A stretch of DNA of 64,000 bases from Streptomyces pactum (lineage in GTDB: Bacteria > Actinomycetota > Actinomycetes > Streptomycetales > Streptomycetaceae): NCBI RefSeq assembly GCF_002005225.1, contig NZ_CP019724.1, forward strand, positions 6,831,001 through 6,895,000, read 5' to 3'. A program made the translations under genes and the position numbers. Of the stretch, positions 52,471 through 63,402 are shown one piece after another (position 1 is the first letter of the stretch; each line of letters starts with the position of its first letter). Under the pieces are notes generated by a model. It had not been told where the DNA came from. It saw only the letters and a list, made by a program, of their open reading frames with translations, and searched no databases.

Positions 52471-53369
52471 GTACGACGAGGAAGCACACCGCGCTCCCCA
52501 AGGCCCAGATCCTCATCGAGGCGCTGCCCTGGCTGACCCGGCACCACGGCAAGACGGTCGTCATCAAGTTCGGCGGCAACGCCATGGTGGACGAGGACCT
52601 GAAGGCCGCCTTCGCCCAGGACGTCGTCTTCCTTCGCCACGCGGGCCTCAAGCCGGTCGTCGTGCACGGAGGCGGCCCGCAGATCAGCCACGCGCTCGAC
52701 AAGGCCGGCATCGTCAGCGAGTTCAAGGCAGGCCTGCGCGTCACCACCGAGGACGCCATGGACGTCGTACGCATGGTGCTGGCCGGGCAGGTGCAGCGCG
52801 AGCTGGTCGGGCTGCTCAACCGCCACGGAGCGTTCGCCGTCGGCCTCACCGGCGAGGACGCGCACACCATCACCGCCACCAGGCACCGGCCCGAGATCGA
52901 CGGCGAGTTCGTCGACATCGGACGGGTCGGTGAGATCACCGAGATCGACACCGGCGCCATCGAGGCGCTGCTCGCCGACGGCCGCATCCCGGTCGTCTCG
53001 TCGATCGCCCGCTCCCAGGACGATCACCATGTCTACAACGTCAATGCTGATACGGCGGCTGCGGCACTCGCTGCGGCGCTCGACGCCGAGACTCTCATGG
53101 TCCTCACCGACGTGGAGGGTCTCTATGAGGACTGGCCGAACTCCGACGAGGTGATCAGCCGCCTCACCGCTTCCCAACTGGAGAAGCTGCTGCCGGACCT
53201 CTCCTCGGGCATGGTGCCGAAGATGGAGGGCTGCCTGCACGCCGTGCGGGGCGGAGTCACCACCGCCCGCGTCATCGACGGCCGGGTCCAGCACTCGATC
53301 CTGCTGGAGATCTTCACCGACGAGGGCATCGGCACGATGGTCGTGCCGGACGAACAGGGGGAGTCGTGA
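52467..53369 (+). CDS. argB: Acetylglutamate kinase
   Basis: The 300-residue kinase phosphorylates N-acetylglutamate, the step usually inhibited by arginine. The ATP-binding motif is [11 protein letters not shown], the substrate region is [14 protein letters not shown], and the C-terminal part has [17 protein letters not shown] and [15 protein letters not shown] 52467 overlaps the argJ stop (ATGA). The argD start overlaps this stop by 4 nt. Confidence 0.97.
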
Positions 53370-54595
53370 GCAACACAGGGGGAGCCGTGGGCAACGAAGA
53401 ACTGACCGAGCGGTGGCGGGGCGCGCTCATGAACAACTACGGCACCCCGCGCCTGCCCCTGGTACGCGGCGAGGGTTCCCGGCTCTGGGACGCCGACGGC
53501 AGGGAGTACCTCGACTTCGTCGGCGGCATCGCGGTCAACGCGCTCGGCCACGCCCACCCGGCGGTGGTCGAGGCGGTGAGCCGGCAGATCGCCTCCCTCG
53601 GCCACGTCTCCAACCTCTTCGTCGCCGAGCCGCCCGTCGTGCTCGCCGAACGGCTGCTCCAGCACTTCGGCCGCGACGGCAAGGTCTACTTCTGCAACTC
53701 CGGCGCCGAGGCCAACGAGGGTGCCTTCAAGATCGGCCGGCTGACCGGGCGGCCGCACATGGTCGCCACCCACGGCGGCTTCCACGGCCGCACCATGGGC
53801 GCCCTGGCGCTGACCGGCCAGCCCGGCAAGCAGGAGCCGTTCCTGCCGCTGCCCGGCGACGTCACCCACGTACCGTACGGCGACCCGCAGGCGCTGGCCG
53901 CCGCGGTCACCGAGGAGACCGCCCTCGTCGTCATCGAGCCGATCCAGGGCGAGAACGGCGTCGTCGTCCCGCCCCCCGGCTATCTGAAGGCGGCCCGGGC
54001 CATCACCGCCGCCACCGGCGCGCTGCTCGTCCTGGACGAGGTGCAGACCGGCGTCGGCCGGACCGGCCACTGGTTCGAGTACCAGGCCCACGAGGGCGTC
54101 CTGCCGGACGTCGTCACCCTCGCCAAGGGCCTCGGCGGCGGCCTGCCGCTGGGCGCGACCGTCGCCTTCGGCCGCGCCGCCGACCTCCTCCAGCCCGGCC
54201 AGCACGGCACGACCTTCGGCGGCAACCCGGTCGCCTGCGCCGCCGGACTCGCCGTCCTCGACACCATCGCGGGCGAGGGACTGCTGGACAACGTCAAGCG
54301 GCAGGGCGAGAAGCTCCGCGGCGGGGTCGAGGCGCTCGGCCACCCGTTGGTCGGCCACGTCCGGGGCGCGGGTCTCCTCCTGGGTATCGTGCTCACCGAG
54401 CCGCTCGCACCCCAGGTGCAGCAGGCGGCTCAGGACGCCGGAATCCTGGTGAACGTGCCCGCGCCCGATGTCGTACGGCTGATGCCCGCGCTGAACCTCG
54501 GCGACGACGTGGTGGACGCGTTCCTCGGGGCGCTGCCCGGCATCCTTGACCAGGCCGCCGACGCGGCCCACGGGGACGGACGATCCGGAGAATGA
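53366..54595 (+). CDS. argD: Acetylornithine aminotransferase
   Basis: The 409-residue PLP enzyme makes N-acetylornithine from the semialdehyde. The cofactor lysine is in [14 protein letters not shown], the phosphate-binding [17 protein letters not shown] segment reads [18 protein letters not shown], and [14 protein letters not shown] holds the aspartate. GTG 53366 overlaps the argB stop. A start at a later GTG (GTG-GGC-AAC) is possible too. Only argF, argG and argH remain to complete the route; argH lies 4.9 kb on. Confidence 0.97.
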   Translation: MSNTGGAVGNEELTERWRGALMNNYGTPRLPLVRGEGSRLWDADGREYLDFVGGIAVNALGHAHPAVVEAVSRQIASLGHVSNLFVAEPPVVLAERLLQHFGRDGKVYFCNSGAEANEGAFKIGRLTGRPHMVATHGGFHGRTMGALALTGQPGKQEPFLPLPGDVTHVPYGDPQALAAAVTEETALVVIEPIQGENGVVVPPPGYLKAARAITAATGALLVLDEVQTGVGRTGHWFEYQAHEGVLPDVVTLAKGLGGGLPLGATVAFGRAADLLQPGQHGTTFGGNPVACAAGLAVLDTIAGEGLLDNVKRQGEKLRGGVEALGHPLVGHVRGAGLLLGIVLTEPLAPQVQQAAQDAGILVNVPAPDVVRLMPALNLGDDVVDAFLGALPGILDQAADAAHGDGRSGE

Positions 54596-54602
54596 GACGA
54601 CG

Positions 54603-55142
54603 ATGAGCCATGCGCAGGAGCACGAGCAGACGGCCGGGCCCGCCCTTCCGCAGACCCGCACCGCACGCCACCGCCGGATCGTGGACATCCTCAACCGCCA
54701 GGCGGTGCGCTCGCAGAGCCAACTGGCCAAGCTGCTCGCCGACGACGGGCTGACCGTCACGCAGGCGACGCTCTCCCGGGATCTGGACGAGCTGAACGCG
54801 GTGAAGATCCGCAACACCGACGGCGACCTCATCTACGCGGTGCCCAGTGAGGGCGGTTTCCGCACCCCGCGGGCCCCGCTCGGGGAGTCGGTGAAGGAGG
54901 AGCGGATGCGGCGGCTCTCCGCGGAACTGCTGATCTCCGCGGAGGCGTCCGCGAACCTCGTGGTCCTGCGGACCCCTCCGGGAGCGGCGCAGTTCCTCGC
55001 CTCGGCCATCGACCAGGCGGAACTGCACGACATCCTGGGGACGATCGCGGGGGACGACACGCTGATGCTGATCAGCAGGGAGCCGACGGGCGGGCAGGCA
55101 CTGGCCGATCATCTGCTGAGGTTGGCCCAGAACGGGCATTGA
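54603..55142 (+). CDS. argR: Arginine repressor ArgR
   Basis: The 179-residue regulator has an N-terminal winged helix ([20 protein letters not shown], then [20 protein letters not shown]) and a C-terminal arginine-binding trimerisation domain with [15 protein letters not shown]. With arginine as corepressor it binds ARG boxes upstream of argC and argH, both visible in this window. ATG 54603 is 7 nt after the argD stop, so it ends the operon and controls its own synthesis. Confidence 0.96.
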   Translation: MSHAQEHEQTAGPALPQTRTARHRRIVDILNRQAVRSQSQLAKLLADDGLTVTQATLSRDLDELNAVKIRNTDGDLIYAVPSEGGFRTPRAPLGESVKEERMRRLSAELLISAEASANLVVLRTPPGAAQFLASAIDQAELHDILGTIAGDDTLMLISREPTGGQALADHLLRLAQNGH

Positions 55143-55160
55143 GCGCCCCGGCGGCTCGTG

Positions 55161-55220
55161 CCGCGGGCGGGCGCGGGCGGTCCACGGCTGGTCGCGCGGC
55201 TCCCCGCGCCCCTGAACGCG
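55161..55220. repeat. Dispersed intergenic repeat, copy C
   Basis: GCGGGCGGGCGCGGGCGGTC, then GGCTGGTCGCGCGGCTCCCC and GCGCCCCTGAACGCG, repeats the first arm of the elements at 27797-27890 and 33879-33992. The second arm is weak here. It lies in the 283-nt gap between argR and the flavinyltransferase gene. Nothing else is seen in that gap. Confidence 0.55.
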
Positions 55221-55425
55221 TTGCGGTACGGCCGACCGAGCCCCCCGCGGCCGCGGGCAGTCGTGCCTTCCCGACTGTCTGAACGGCTCGGGAGGCGGTG
55301 CCCCGGGGCGGTACGGGTGGCGCGGTGGGAAACCGGGGGTACCGCTCCGGGGGGAGGCACACCGCCGACGCGGGTGAGCGGCACCCCGGAACGTCAGCAG
55401 CGGCGACGGTCGCACAAGGCGCCGC

Positions 55426-56226
55426 TCACCCCAGCCACCCCGCAAGTCCCCCCGTGCACCGCACCTCGTCCCCCGCGGTCACCAACAGTCCCTCGACCCC
55501 GTCGAGGGACTCCAGCCACCGCAACCCCTCCCGCGAACCCATCGCGAACGCCGCCGTCGCCCAGCAGTCCGCCCACGTCAGCCGCGGCGCCACCACCGTC
55601 ACCGCCACCAGGTCGGTCACCGCGGAGCGCCGGGTGCGCGGATCGACGATGTGCGCACCCCGCTCCGCGCTGCCGGAGGTCGCCACGGCCAGTTCGGCCG
55701 CCCCGGCGGTGGAGACGACGGCCGCCAGCCCGCCCGGACGCAGCGGGTCCGACACACCGGCCCGCCACGGCCGCCCCGTCCCCGGCGTTCCGAGCAACTG
55801 CACGTCCCCGCCCCCGTTGACGCTGACGCCACTCGCGCCCGCCGCCGCGACCCGCCGGGCGGCGCGCTCCACGGCCCAGCCCTTGACGATCCCGGTCGGG
55901 TCCAGCCCGCCCCGGTACGACGTGCGGAACCAGCCGTCGCTGACCCGCTCCGCCTCGGCCGCCAGTTCCAGCACCTCGGCGACCTCGGGCGCGCACGCGT
56001 CGACGGTCAGTTCGCCGCGCGCCAGACGGGACACCTGGCTGCCCTCCCGGTAGGTGCTGAACACCTCGTCGACCCGGCGCAGCCCCGCGACCGCCTCGTC
56101 CAGTGCCGCCCGTACGGCCGTGGGTTCCCCGCCGCGGACGTCGAAGGAGAAGACGGTCCCCATCGTCTCCTCCACCCGACGTACCGCGGCGGGAGCCCGT
56201 GCCGGCTCGGTCACGGTGTCAGCCAC
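55426..56226 (-). CDS. apbE: FAD:protein FMN transferase (ApbE family)
   Basis: The product, about 266 residues, covalently attaches FMN from FAD to a Thr or Ser in target proteins. Visible features are MGTVFSFDVRG, FSTYREGSQVSRL, LDPTGIVKGWAVERAARRV, VNGGGDVQLLG and a late SAVTDLVAVTVVAPRLTWAD followed by CWATAAFAMG with metal-binding Asp and Thr. GTG 56226 overlaps the stop of the FMN-binding protein gene by 8 nt; GTG 56214 is an alternative. No lipobox or signal is seen. It is the last gene of the reductase-carrier-transferase operon, and the neighbour product is the obvious substrate. Confidence 0.92.
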   Translation of the reverse strand: MADTVTEPARAPAAVRRVEETMGTVFSFDVRGGEPTAVRAALDEAVAGLRRVDEVFSTYREGSQVSRLARGELTVDACAPEVAEVLELAAEAERVSDGWFRTSYRGGLDPTGIVKGWAVERAARRVAAAGASGVSVNGGGDVQLLGTPGTGRPWRAGVSDPLRPGGLAAVVSTAGAAELAVATSGSAERGAHIVDPRTRRSAVTDLVAVTVVAPRLTWADCWATAAFAMGSREGLRWLESLDGVEGLLVTAGDEVRCTGGLAGWLG

Positions 56227-57034
56227 CGGCCCGGTCCAGTGCCGACTGCAACGACTGCTTGTATCCGGCGCTGGTGTAGGTGGCGCCGGAGACGGCGTCG
56301 ATGTCGGCGTTGCCGGCGGTGACGGCGGCCTGGTTGAGTCTGGGTACGGCGTCGGCGGTGACCTGGTCGCTCTGCCCGCCCTCGGGCGCCTGGAGGGCCT
56401 CGGCGTTCGTGATCTTCCCGCCGCTGACGGTGACCCGGACCTGTACGGGCCCGTACTGGGTGCGCGCGACGGCGCCGGTGAGCGTCTGAGTTCCCTGGGC
56501 GCCACCGCCCGAGCCCGCACCGCCCGCGTCCGGTCCGCCTGAGCCCGCACCGCCCGAGCCCTGTCCGCCCGAGCCCTGTCCGGCGGATCCGGCGGCCACC
56601 TTGTCCAGTGCCGACTGCAACGACTGCTTGTATCCGGCGCTGGTGTAGGTGGCGCCGGAGACGGCGTCGATGTCGGCGTTGCCGGCGGTGACGGCGGCCT
56701 GGTTGAGTCTGGGTACGGCGTCGGCGGTGACCTGGTCGCTCTGCCCGCCCTTGGGCGCCTGCACGGCCTCGGCGCCCGTGATCTTCCCGTCGTTCACCGT
56801 GAGCCGGACCTGCACGGGGCCGTACTGGGTACTGGCCGCGTCGCCCGTCACCGTGCCGGCCCCCGCGCCCCGGCCGCCCTGCGGCGACTGCGCGGCCACG
56901 GGCGGGGCCGCGCCGCCCGCCGCCGAGGCGGAGCCCGGGTCGGACGCCGGTTTCAACGACAGCAGCAGCACGATCCCGGACACGGTCGCGGCGCCGGCGA
57001 GCACGGCACGCCGAACGGGGTGGCTTTTCCTCAT
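56219..57034 (-). CDS. Exported protein with two FMN-binding domains (ApbE substrate)
   Basis: The 271-residue protein has an N-terminal export segment (RAVLAGAATVSGIVLLLSL) and two nearly identical FMN-binding domains of about 75 residues joined by a Gly/Ser/Pro-rich linker. Both contain DAVSGATYTSAGYKQSLQSA, where the Thr in SGATYT fits the ApbE target motif for covalent FMN. Thus up to two flavins may be carried. Its own gene is between the haem/flavin reductase (27 nt upstream) and the ApbE gene (overlapping), so it probably passes electrons from the reductase to an outside acceptor. Confidence 0.9.
   Translation of the reverse strand: MRKSHPVRRAVLAGAATVSGIVLLLSLKPASDPGSASAAGGAAPPVAAQSPQGGRGAGAGTVTGDAASTQYGPVQVRLTVNDGKITGAEAVQAPKGGQSDQVTADAVPRLNQAAVTAGNADIDAVSGATYTSAGYKQSLQSALDKVAAGSAGQGSGGQGSGGAGSGGPDAGGAGSGGGAQGTQTLTGAVARTQYGPVQVRVTVSGGKITNAEALQAPEGGQSDQVTADAVPRLNQAAVTAGNADIDAVSGATYTSAGYKQSLQSALDRAGG
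56234..56761. repeat. Near-identical 159-bp duplication inside the FMN-binding gene
   Basis: The segments 56234-56392 and 56603-56761 (offset 369) are almost the same; one difference is seen (CTCGGGCG against CTTGGGCG). They code for the last part of each FMN-binding domain including the flavin motif. Such identity suggests recent duplication or gene conversion; the sequence between them is different. Confidence 0.85.
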
Positions 57035-57061
57035 CTGTCCTGGACTCCTGATGTCCGTCGC

Positions 57062-58444
57062 TCACATCTCGAACGACTCGTGATGGATACGGCGGGCGGG
57101 GACTCCCGCGCCGCGCAGTGCCTCGTACACCGACTGGGCGAAGCCGGGCGGCCCGCACAGGAAGACGTCGTGGCGGTCGACGTCCGGGATCTTGCGGCTG
57201 AGGCTCTCCGCCGAGATGTCGGGGCGCTCCCCGTCCGGGCTGTTGACCGCGTACATCAGCCGGGCCCCGCGTTCCTCGGCGATCCCGGCGAGCTCGTCCC
57301 ACAGGGCCAGGTCCTGGGTGCTGTTGGCCCGGTACAGCAGGGTGATGTCACCGGACGCGCCGGGCAGCGTCTCGAACAGCGCCCGCATCGGCGTGATCCC
57401 CACCCCGCCCGCCACCAGCAGCACCTTGCCCCGGCTGCGGCGCTGGGCGGTCAGCGCGCCGTACGGGCCCTCCGCCCACACCCGGGTGCCGGGCTCCAGC
57501 TCGCGCAGCCGGGCGCTGTGGTCGCCGATCGCCTTCACGGTGATCCGCAGCATGTCCGGGCGCGGCGCCGCCGACAGCGAGTACGGGTGGGAGCTGAACC
57601 GCATCCCCGGTGCCAGGAACCGCCAGCGGAAGAACTGCCCGGCCTCCGCGCCCATCCGGTGCAGCCTGCGCCCGCCGATCAGCACCGACACGATCCCGGG
57701 CGTCTCCTCGATCACCGCCTCGACCCGCATCCGGTGCCGCAGGTTGAGGCGGAGGGGGGTCAGGACCCGGTACCAGAGGACGAGCGCGGTCACCGTCCCG
57801 TACAGCGCGTACCAGACGGTCTTCGCGACCGGCTCGACGGCGAAGTCGTTACCGGTGGTGAGCTGGTGCCAGAAGGTCAGGAACACCGCCGCGTAGGTGA
57901 GCAGGTGCACGTGGTACCAGGCGTCGTACGGGATCCGGCGCCGGACCGGGCCGATGGACAGCACTCCGATGAGGACCAGCAGCCCGGTGCCGACGGCGGC
58001 CTTGCCCATGTCCGGCAACTGGTTCACGGAGCCGACCGTCTGCTGCACGATGTCGCCGAGGCCCTTGCCGGCCTGGGCGGCGTACCCCCACATGATCAGG
58101 AAGACGTGGGCGAGGACCAGGCACAGGGTGTAGCGGCCGGTCATGGCGTGCCAGCGGGCGACCCGGTCGGAGCCCACCCGCCGCTCCAGCGCCGGCACGC
58201 GCGCCATCTGGAGCACCACCAGCGCCATCAGGTACCCGGCGAGCAGGCCGGTGATCCGGCCCGCGTTCAGGAGCATGCCGGTCTGGTCGGAGATGGCGGG
58301 CGTGTTGCGCCACCACAGCCACAACACGCCCGCCGCGCCCGCCCACACGGCGAGCAGCAGGGGGACGGCGGGGGAGCGGCGCGGACGGATGCGCCGCATC
58401 GTCTGACGGCGGGCGGCACGGCCGCCGGCGAGCGTGGTGGTCAC
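57062..58444 (-). CDS. Ferric-reductase-like transmembrane haem/flavin NAD(P)H oxidoreductase
   Basis: The 460-residue protein has about six membrane helices in the first 240 residues, with haem-ligand histidines in WHAMTGRYTLCLVLAHVF and WYHVHLLTYAAVFLTFWHQL. The C-terminal half is a ferredoxin-reductase module: FAD motif HPYSLSAAP, NAD(P) motif AGGVGITPMRALFE and the C-terminal LCGPPGFAQSV. It moves electrons from NAD(P)H inside, through FAD and two haems, to the outside of the membrane. ATG 58444 is used. The FMN-binding protein gene follows after 27 nt. Confidence 0.93.
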   Translation of the reverse strand: MTTTLAGGRAARRQTMRRIRPRRSPAVPLLLAVWAGAAGVLWLWWRNTPAISDQTGMLLNAGRITGLLAGYLMALVVLQMARVPALERRVGSDRVARWHAMTGRYTLCLVLAHVFLIMWGYAAQAGKGLGDIVQQTVGSVNQLPDMGKAAVGTGLLVLIGVLSIGPVRRRIPYDAWYHVHLLTYAAVFLTFWHQLTTGNDFAVEPVAKTVWYALYGTVTALVLWYRVLTPLRLNLRHRMRVEAVIEETPGIVSVLIGGRRLHRMGAEAGQFFRWRFLAPGMRFSSHPYSLSAAPRPDMLRITVKAIGDHSARLRELEPGTRVWAEGPYGALTAQRRSRGKVLLVAGGVGITPMRALFETLPGASGDITLLYRANSTQDLALWDELAGIAEERGARLMYAVNSPDGERPDISAESLSRKIPDVDRHDVFLCGPPGFAQSVYEALRGAGVPARRIHHESFEM

Positions 58445-58531
58445 GGTTCCTCCGTGGGACTTGACCCTTGGCCCACAGATACGCGCCGCGCCTGCCGAGC
58501 GTTCAGCCCCCGCCGGTACTCCCGCCGCTGT

Positions 58532-59251
58532 TCAGTAGCGAGTGATCGCCGTCGCCCCGCCCGAGGTGCCGATCGCGATGTGCGGCCGGGCCGCCGGGTC
58601 GGCCCACCGCAGGACGCGGCGCATCGCCTCCGCGGGCACCGAGACGCAACCGGCCGTCGCCCCGCGCCCGTCGACGTGCAGGAAGATGCCCGCGCCACGT
58701 CCGCGCACCGGACGGTGGTAGTTGAAGCCGACGACCAGGGCGTGCGCGTACTGCGCCGGGTAGGTGATCAGGTGCTCGGCCTCGGCGGCGCGGCAGTCGG
58801 CGGGGCGGGGTTCGGTCCAGCGGTTGTAGGAGCGGGAGGCGTTGTCCTGGCACCACCAGGAGTCCTGGCGCACCGGGCGGTACCGGTACGCCGTCCCGCG
58901 CGGCGCCGGTTCGATGCCGAAGGCGTACGGCAGGTCGTACAGGCCGGTCGGAGTGGTGTTGGTGCCTTGGACGCGCGTCGCCCCGTCGGCCAGTCCGCCG
59001 GCGCCGAAGCGGGCCGGCGCGGAACCCGCCCGCACCCACCGCCCGCCGCTCGCGCCGCCCCTGCGGTCCCACCAGGTGACCCGGCCCTCGGTCGAACCGG
59101 TCTCCGGCGCGACCGCGGTGATCAACTGGCTGCCGCCGCCGGTCTCCGCCATCCGGGCCGGCAGCGGCCGGGGCGGGGGCCCGCCGGCGGGCGCGGCACC
59201 GAGCACGAGGAGGGTGGCGGAAACGAGGGCGGCGACGACACCGGGGCGCAT
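58532..59251 (-). CDS. L,D-transpeptidase-family (YkuD-like) secreted protein
   Basis: The product is 239 residues. The signal peptide is VVAALVSATLLVLGAAPAGG, and the catalytic loop is HVDGRGATAGCVSVPAEAM with His and Cys. The region before it (YAHALVVGFNYHRPVRGRGA) fits the YkuD-like domain of proteins that make 3-3 crosslinks or bind other groups to peptidoglycan. It is separated from the reductase gene by 87 nt and from the PNPOx-like gene by 3 nt, so it is likely co-transcribed with the latter. Confidence 0.88.
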   Translation of the reverse strand: MRPGVVAALVSATLLVLGAAPAGGPPPRPLPARMAETGGGSQLITAVAPETGSTEGRVTWWDRRGGASGGRWVRAGSAPARFGAGGLADGATRVQGTNTTPTGLYDLPYAFGIEPAPRGTAYRYRPVRQDSWWCQDNASRSYNRWTEPRPADCRAAEAEHLITYPAQYAHALVVGFNYHRPVRGRGAGIFLHVDGRGATAGCVSVPAEAMRRVLRWADPAARPHIAIGTSGGATAITRY

Positions 59252-59254
59252 GGC

Positions 59255-59842
59255 TCAGACGGTAGACGGGGGCAGCGGCAACGGCAGCCCGGGAAGGCCG
59301 TCCAGGCTCGTCGCGATGTGGTCCTTCTTGGCGAAGTACGCGCTGAGCGAGGCGTCGTCCTCGCGTGCGAATCGCTTGCCGTGCAGGTCGCGGTCGCTGT
59401 CGTACGACATGAAGGGGACGGCGTAACCGCAGGAGTCGCGGATGAGCTCGGCGGTGACGACGATGATCGCGCGCAGCCCGTGCGGGGTGGCGTCGATGTC
59501 CGGGAAGTGGGTGAGCAGCTCCGGGAAACGGGGGTCGTCGCGGAGGACGGGTTCGCCCCGGCCGTGCACCCGGACGATGTTCGGCGGTCCCTGGAAGGCG
59601 CACCACATGAGGGTGATCCGCCCGTTCTCCCGCAGGTGGGCGACGGTCTCGGCGGTGGAGCCGGCGAAGTCGAGGTAGGCCACGGTGAGTTCGTCGAGCA
59701 CCGCGAAACTGCCCGTGAGGCCCTTGGGGGACAGGTTGACCGTGCCGTCGCCGGCCAGGGGAGCGGTGGCGGTGAAGAAGAGGGGCTGCGCCTCGATGAA
59801 GGTGCGGAGTCTGCCGTCTATGCGTTCATAAGTCTTTCCCAT
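59255..59842 (-). CDS. Pyridoxamine 5'-phosphate oxidase-fold flavoprotein
   Basis: The 195-residue product has the split-barrel fold: FIEAQPLFFTATAPLAGDGT, VNLSPKGLTGSFAVLDELTV, AYLDFAGSTAETVAHLRENG, ITLMWCAFQGPPNIVRVHGR. Members bind FMN, F420 or haem and are not necessarily PNPOx; the substrate is open. ATG 59842 is used. The stop lies 3 nt from the transpeptidase start on the same strand. Confidence 0.85.
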   Translation of the reverse strand: MGKTYERIDGRLRTFIEAQPLFFTATAPLAGDGTVNLSPKGLTGSFAVLDELTVAYLDFAGSTAETVAHLRENGRITLMWCAFQGPPNIVRVHGRGEPVLRDDPRFPELLTHFPDIDATPHGLRAIIVVTAELIRDSCGYAVPFMSYDSDRDLHGKRFAREDDASLSAYFAKKDHIATSLDGLPGLPLPLPPSTV

Positions 59843-61596
<1,754 letters not shown>

Positions 61597-61669
61597 CACC
61601 CGGTGTGCCCGAGGGGCATCGCGGTTACGTTGGTCAACAGCTCTCACAGCCGACCGAACGGAGCCCGCG

Positions 61670-62641
61670 ATGCCCTTCGCCCGCCTGGCCGCGGCGACGA
61701 CCCCCACGTGCCACATCGGCCTGGGCCTCGCCGCCGTCGGCCGCCCCGGCTACATCAACCTCGGCCGTGACCGGGACCTGCCGGCCGACCGCAGCGTCGA
61801 GGCGATGCGCGAGCGCACCCACGACCTCCTCGACGCCGCCTACGCGCAGGGGGTCCGGTACTTCGACGCGGCCCGCTCCTACGGGCGCTCGGAGGAGTTC
61901 CTCGCCGGCTGGCTCCGGGAGCGCCCCGACGTCGACGACGTCGTCGTCGGCAGCAAGTGGGGCTACACCTACACGGCCGACTGGACGGCCGACGCCGAGC
62001 AGCACGAGGTCAAGGACCACGGCGTCGCGACGTTCGAACGGCAGCGCGCCGAGACCGACGCCCTGCTCGGCGACCGGCTCGACCTCTACCAGATCCACTC
62101 CCTCACCCCCGACAGCCCGGCGCTCACCGACAAGGACCTGCACGCGAAACTGGCCGAGGCCGCCGCGCGGGGCGTCACCGTCGGCTTCTCCACCAGCGGA
62201 CCCGCCCAGGCCGACGCCATCCGCGCCGCGCTCGCCGTGACCGTCGACGGCGAACCCCTCTTCCGCACGGTGCAGTCCACGTACAACGCGCTGGAGACCT
62301 CCGCCGGGCCCGCGCTGGCCGAGGCGCACGAGGCCGGGCTCACCGTGATCGTCAAGGAGGGCATGGCCAACGGGCGCCTCGCGGAGCCGCATGCGCCGGA
62401 AGCCCTGAAGGCCGTGGCGGAGGAAACCGCCCTGGGGTGCGACGCGGTCGCTCTCGCGCTGGTCCTGCGGCAGCCCTGGACCGGAGTCGTCCTCTCCGGC
62501 GCCGCGACCGTGAACCAGCTCGGCTCGAACCTGCACGCCGCCGTGGTCGACTTCGACGAGGACCAGGTGGCGCGCCTGGGCGCCCTCGTCGAGGACCCGC
62601 ACACCTACTGGGAGCGGCGCGCGCGGCTGCCCTGGCACTGA
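61670..62641 (+). CDS. Aldo/keto reductase
   Basis: The 323-residue enzyme has the (beta/alpha)8 AKR fold and catalytic tetrad residues: Asp and Tyr in VRYFDAARSYGRSEEFL, Lys in VVVGSKWGY and His in LYQIHSLTPD. Late segments (GCDAVALALVLRQPWTGVVL, then SGAATVNQL) are NADPH-binding. The substrate is not predictable. ATG 61670 follows GAACGGAGCCCGCG. It lies 73 nt beyond argH with a weak TGCCC/GGGCA hairpin between. Confidence 0.9.
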   Translation: MPFARLAAATTPTCHIGLGLAAVGRPGYINLGRDRDLPADRSVEAMRERTHDLLDAAYAQGVRYFDAARSYGRSEEFLAGWLRERPDVDDVVVGSKWGYTYTADWTADAEQHEVKDHGVATFERQRAETDALLGDRLDLYQIHSLTPDSPALTDKDLHAKLAEAAARGVTVGFSTSGPAQADAIRAALAVTVDGEPLFRTVQSTYNALETSAGPALAEAHEAGLTVIVKEGMANGRLAEPHAPEALKAVAEETALGCDAVALALVLRQPWTGVVLSGAATVNQLGSNLHAAVVDFDEDQVARLGALVEDPHTYWERRARLPWH

Positions 62642-62651
62642 CCCCGCCGAG

Positions 62652-62756
62652 GCGGGCGGCCGTCCCGGCACCGGCCCTCGTCCAATAAGCGGGCGGCCGT
62701 CCGGACAGCGGCCCTCGTCCCGGCGCCGGCCCCCGTCGAAGCGGGCGGCCATCCCC
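62652..62756. repeat. Three copies of a GCGGGCGGCC-headed repeat
   Basis: GCGGGCGGCCGTCC begins at 62652, 62689 and (as GCGGGCGGCCATCC) 62741, each followed by a GCGGCCCTCGTCC-like segment. The unit lengths differ (37 and 52 nt). It fills most of the 3' flank of the aldo/keto reductase gene. Confidence 0.6.
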
Positions 62757-62813
62757 GCCACCGACTCCGAGAAGCCGTGACCGCACCGTGAGCTGAGTCA
62801 CGCATGCCCTGTG

Positions 62814-62831
62814 TGAGACGAAGCTGTCTCA
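62814..62831. promoter_or_regulatory. TetR-type operator TGAGAC-N6-GTCTCA
   Basis: A perfect 6-bp dyad lies 20 nt before the ATG of the TetR gene, and another GTCTCA half-site (62846-62851) overlaps the start codon. The usual control for such TetR/MFS pairs is repression by the regulator, lifted when a toxic ligand binds. Confidence 0.75.
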
Positions 62832-62850
62832 TGTGGGTTACTGTTGTCTC

Positions 62851-63402
62851 ATGGCTGTTGATCGTGACCAGGTACTGCGCAGCGCCGCGGCCCTGCTGAC
62901 CCGCAGACCCACCGCGACCATGGACGAGGTCGCCAGGGCGGCCGGACTGAGCCGGGCCACGCTGCACCGGCACTTCGCCGGGCGTGACGCCCTCGTGCGG
63001 GCGCTGGAGTCGCTCGGCATCGCCGTGTGCGAGGCCGCCCTGGACGCGGCCCGCCTCGACGACGGACCGGCGGCCGGCGCGGTGCGCCGGCTCGTGCGCG
63101 AGATCGAACCCGCGGCCGGCCTGCTCGCCTTCCTCTACACCGAGAACCAGCTCTTCGAGGGCGAGGAGCAGAACGAGGGCTGGGCCCGCCTCGACGCCCG
63201 GATGGCCGCGGTGTTCCGCCGCGGCCAGGAGAACGGCGAGTTCCGCATCGACCTCACCCCGGCCTGGCTCACCGAGGCGCTCTACGGCCTGCTGGCCTCC
63301 GGCGCCTGGGCCGTGACCGAGGGCCGGGTGGCCCGCAATGACATGTCCCACATGGTCGTCGAGCTGCTGCTCGGCGGCGCCGTCCGAAGAGAGGAACCAT
63401 GA
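62851..63402 (+). CDS. TetR/AcrR-family regulator
   Basis: The 183-residue protein has the N-terminal helix-turn-helix (SAAALLTRRPTATMDEVARA, then AGLSRATLHRHFAGRDALVR) and a helical ligand domain. ATG 62851 is chosen: it stands at the MAVDRDQ start, and the operator and half-site lie before it. The stop overlaps the transporter start by 4 nt (ATGA), so one transcript covers both. It probably represses this operon. Confidence 0.92.
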   Translation: MAVDRDQVLRSAAALLTRRPTATMDEVARAAGLSRATLHRHFAGRDALVRALESLGIAVCEAALDAARLDDGPAAGAVRRLVREIEPAAGLLAFLYTENQLFEGEEQNEGWARLDARMAAVFRRGQENGEFRIDLTPAWLTEALYGLLASGAWAVTEGRVARNDMSHMVVELLLGGAVRREEP

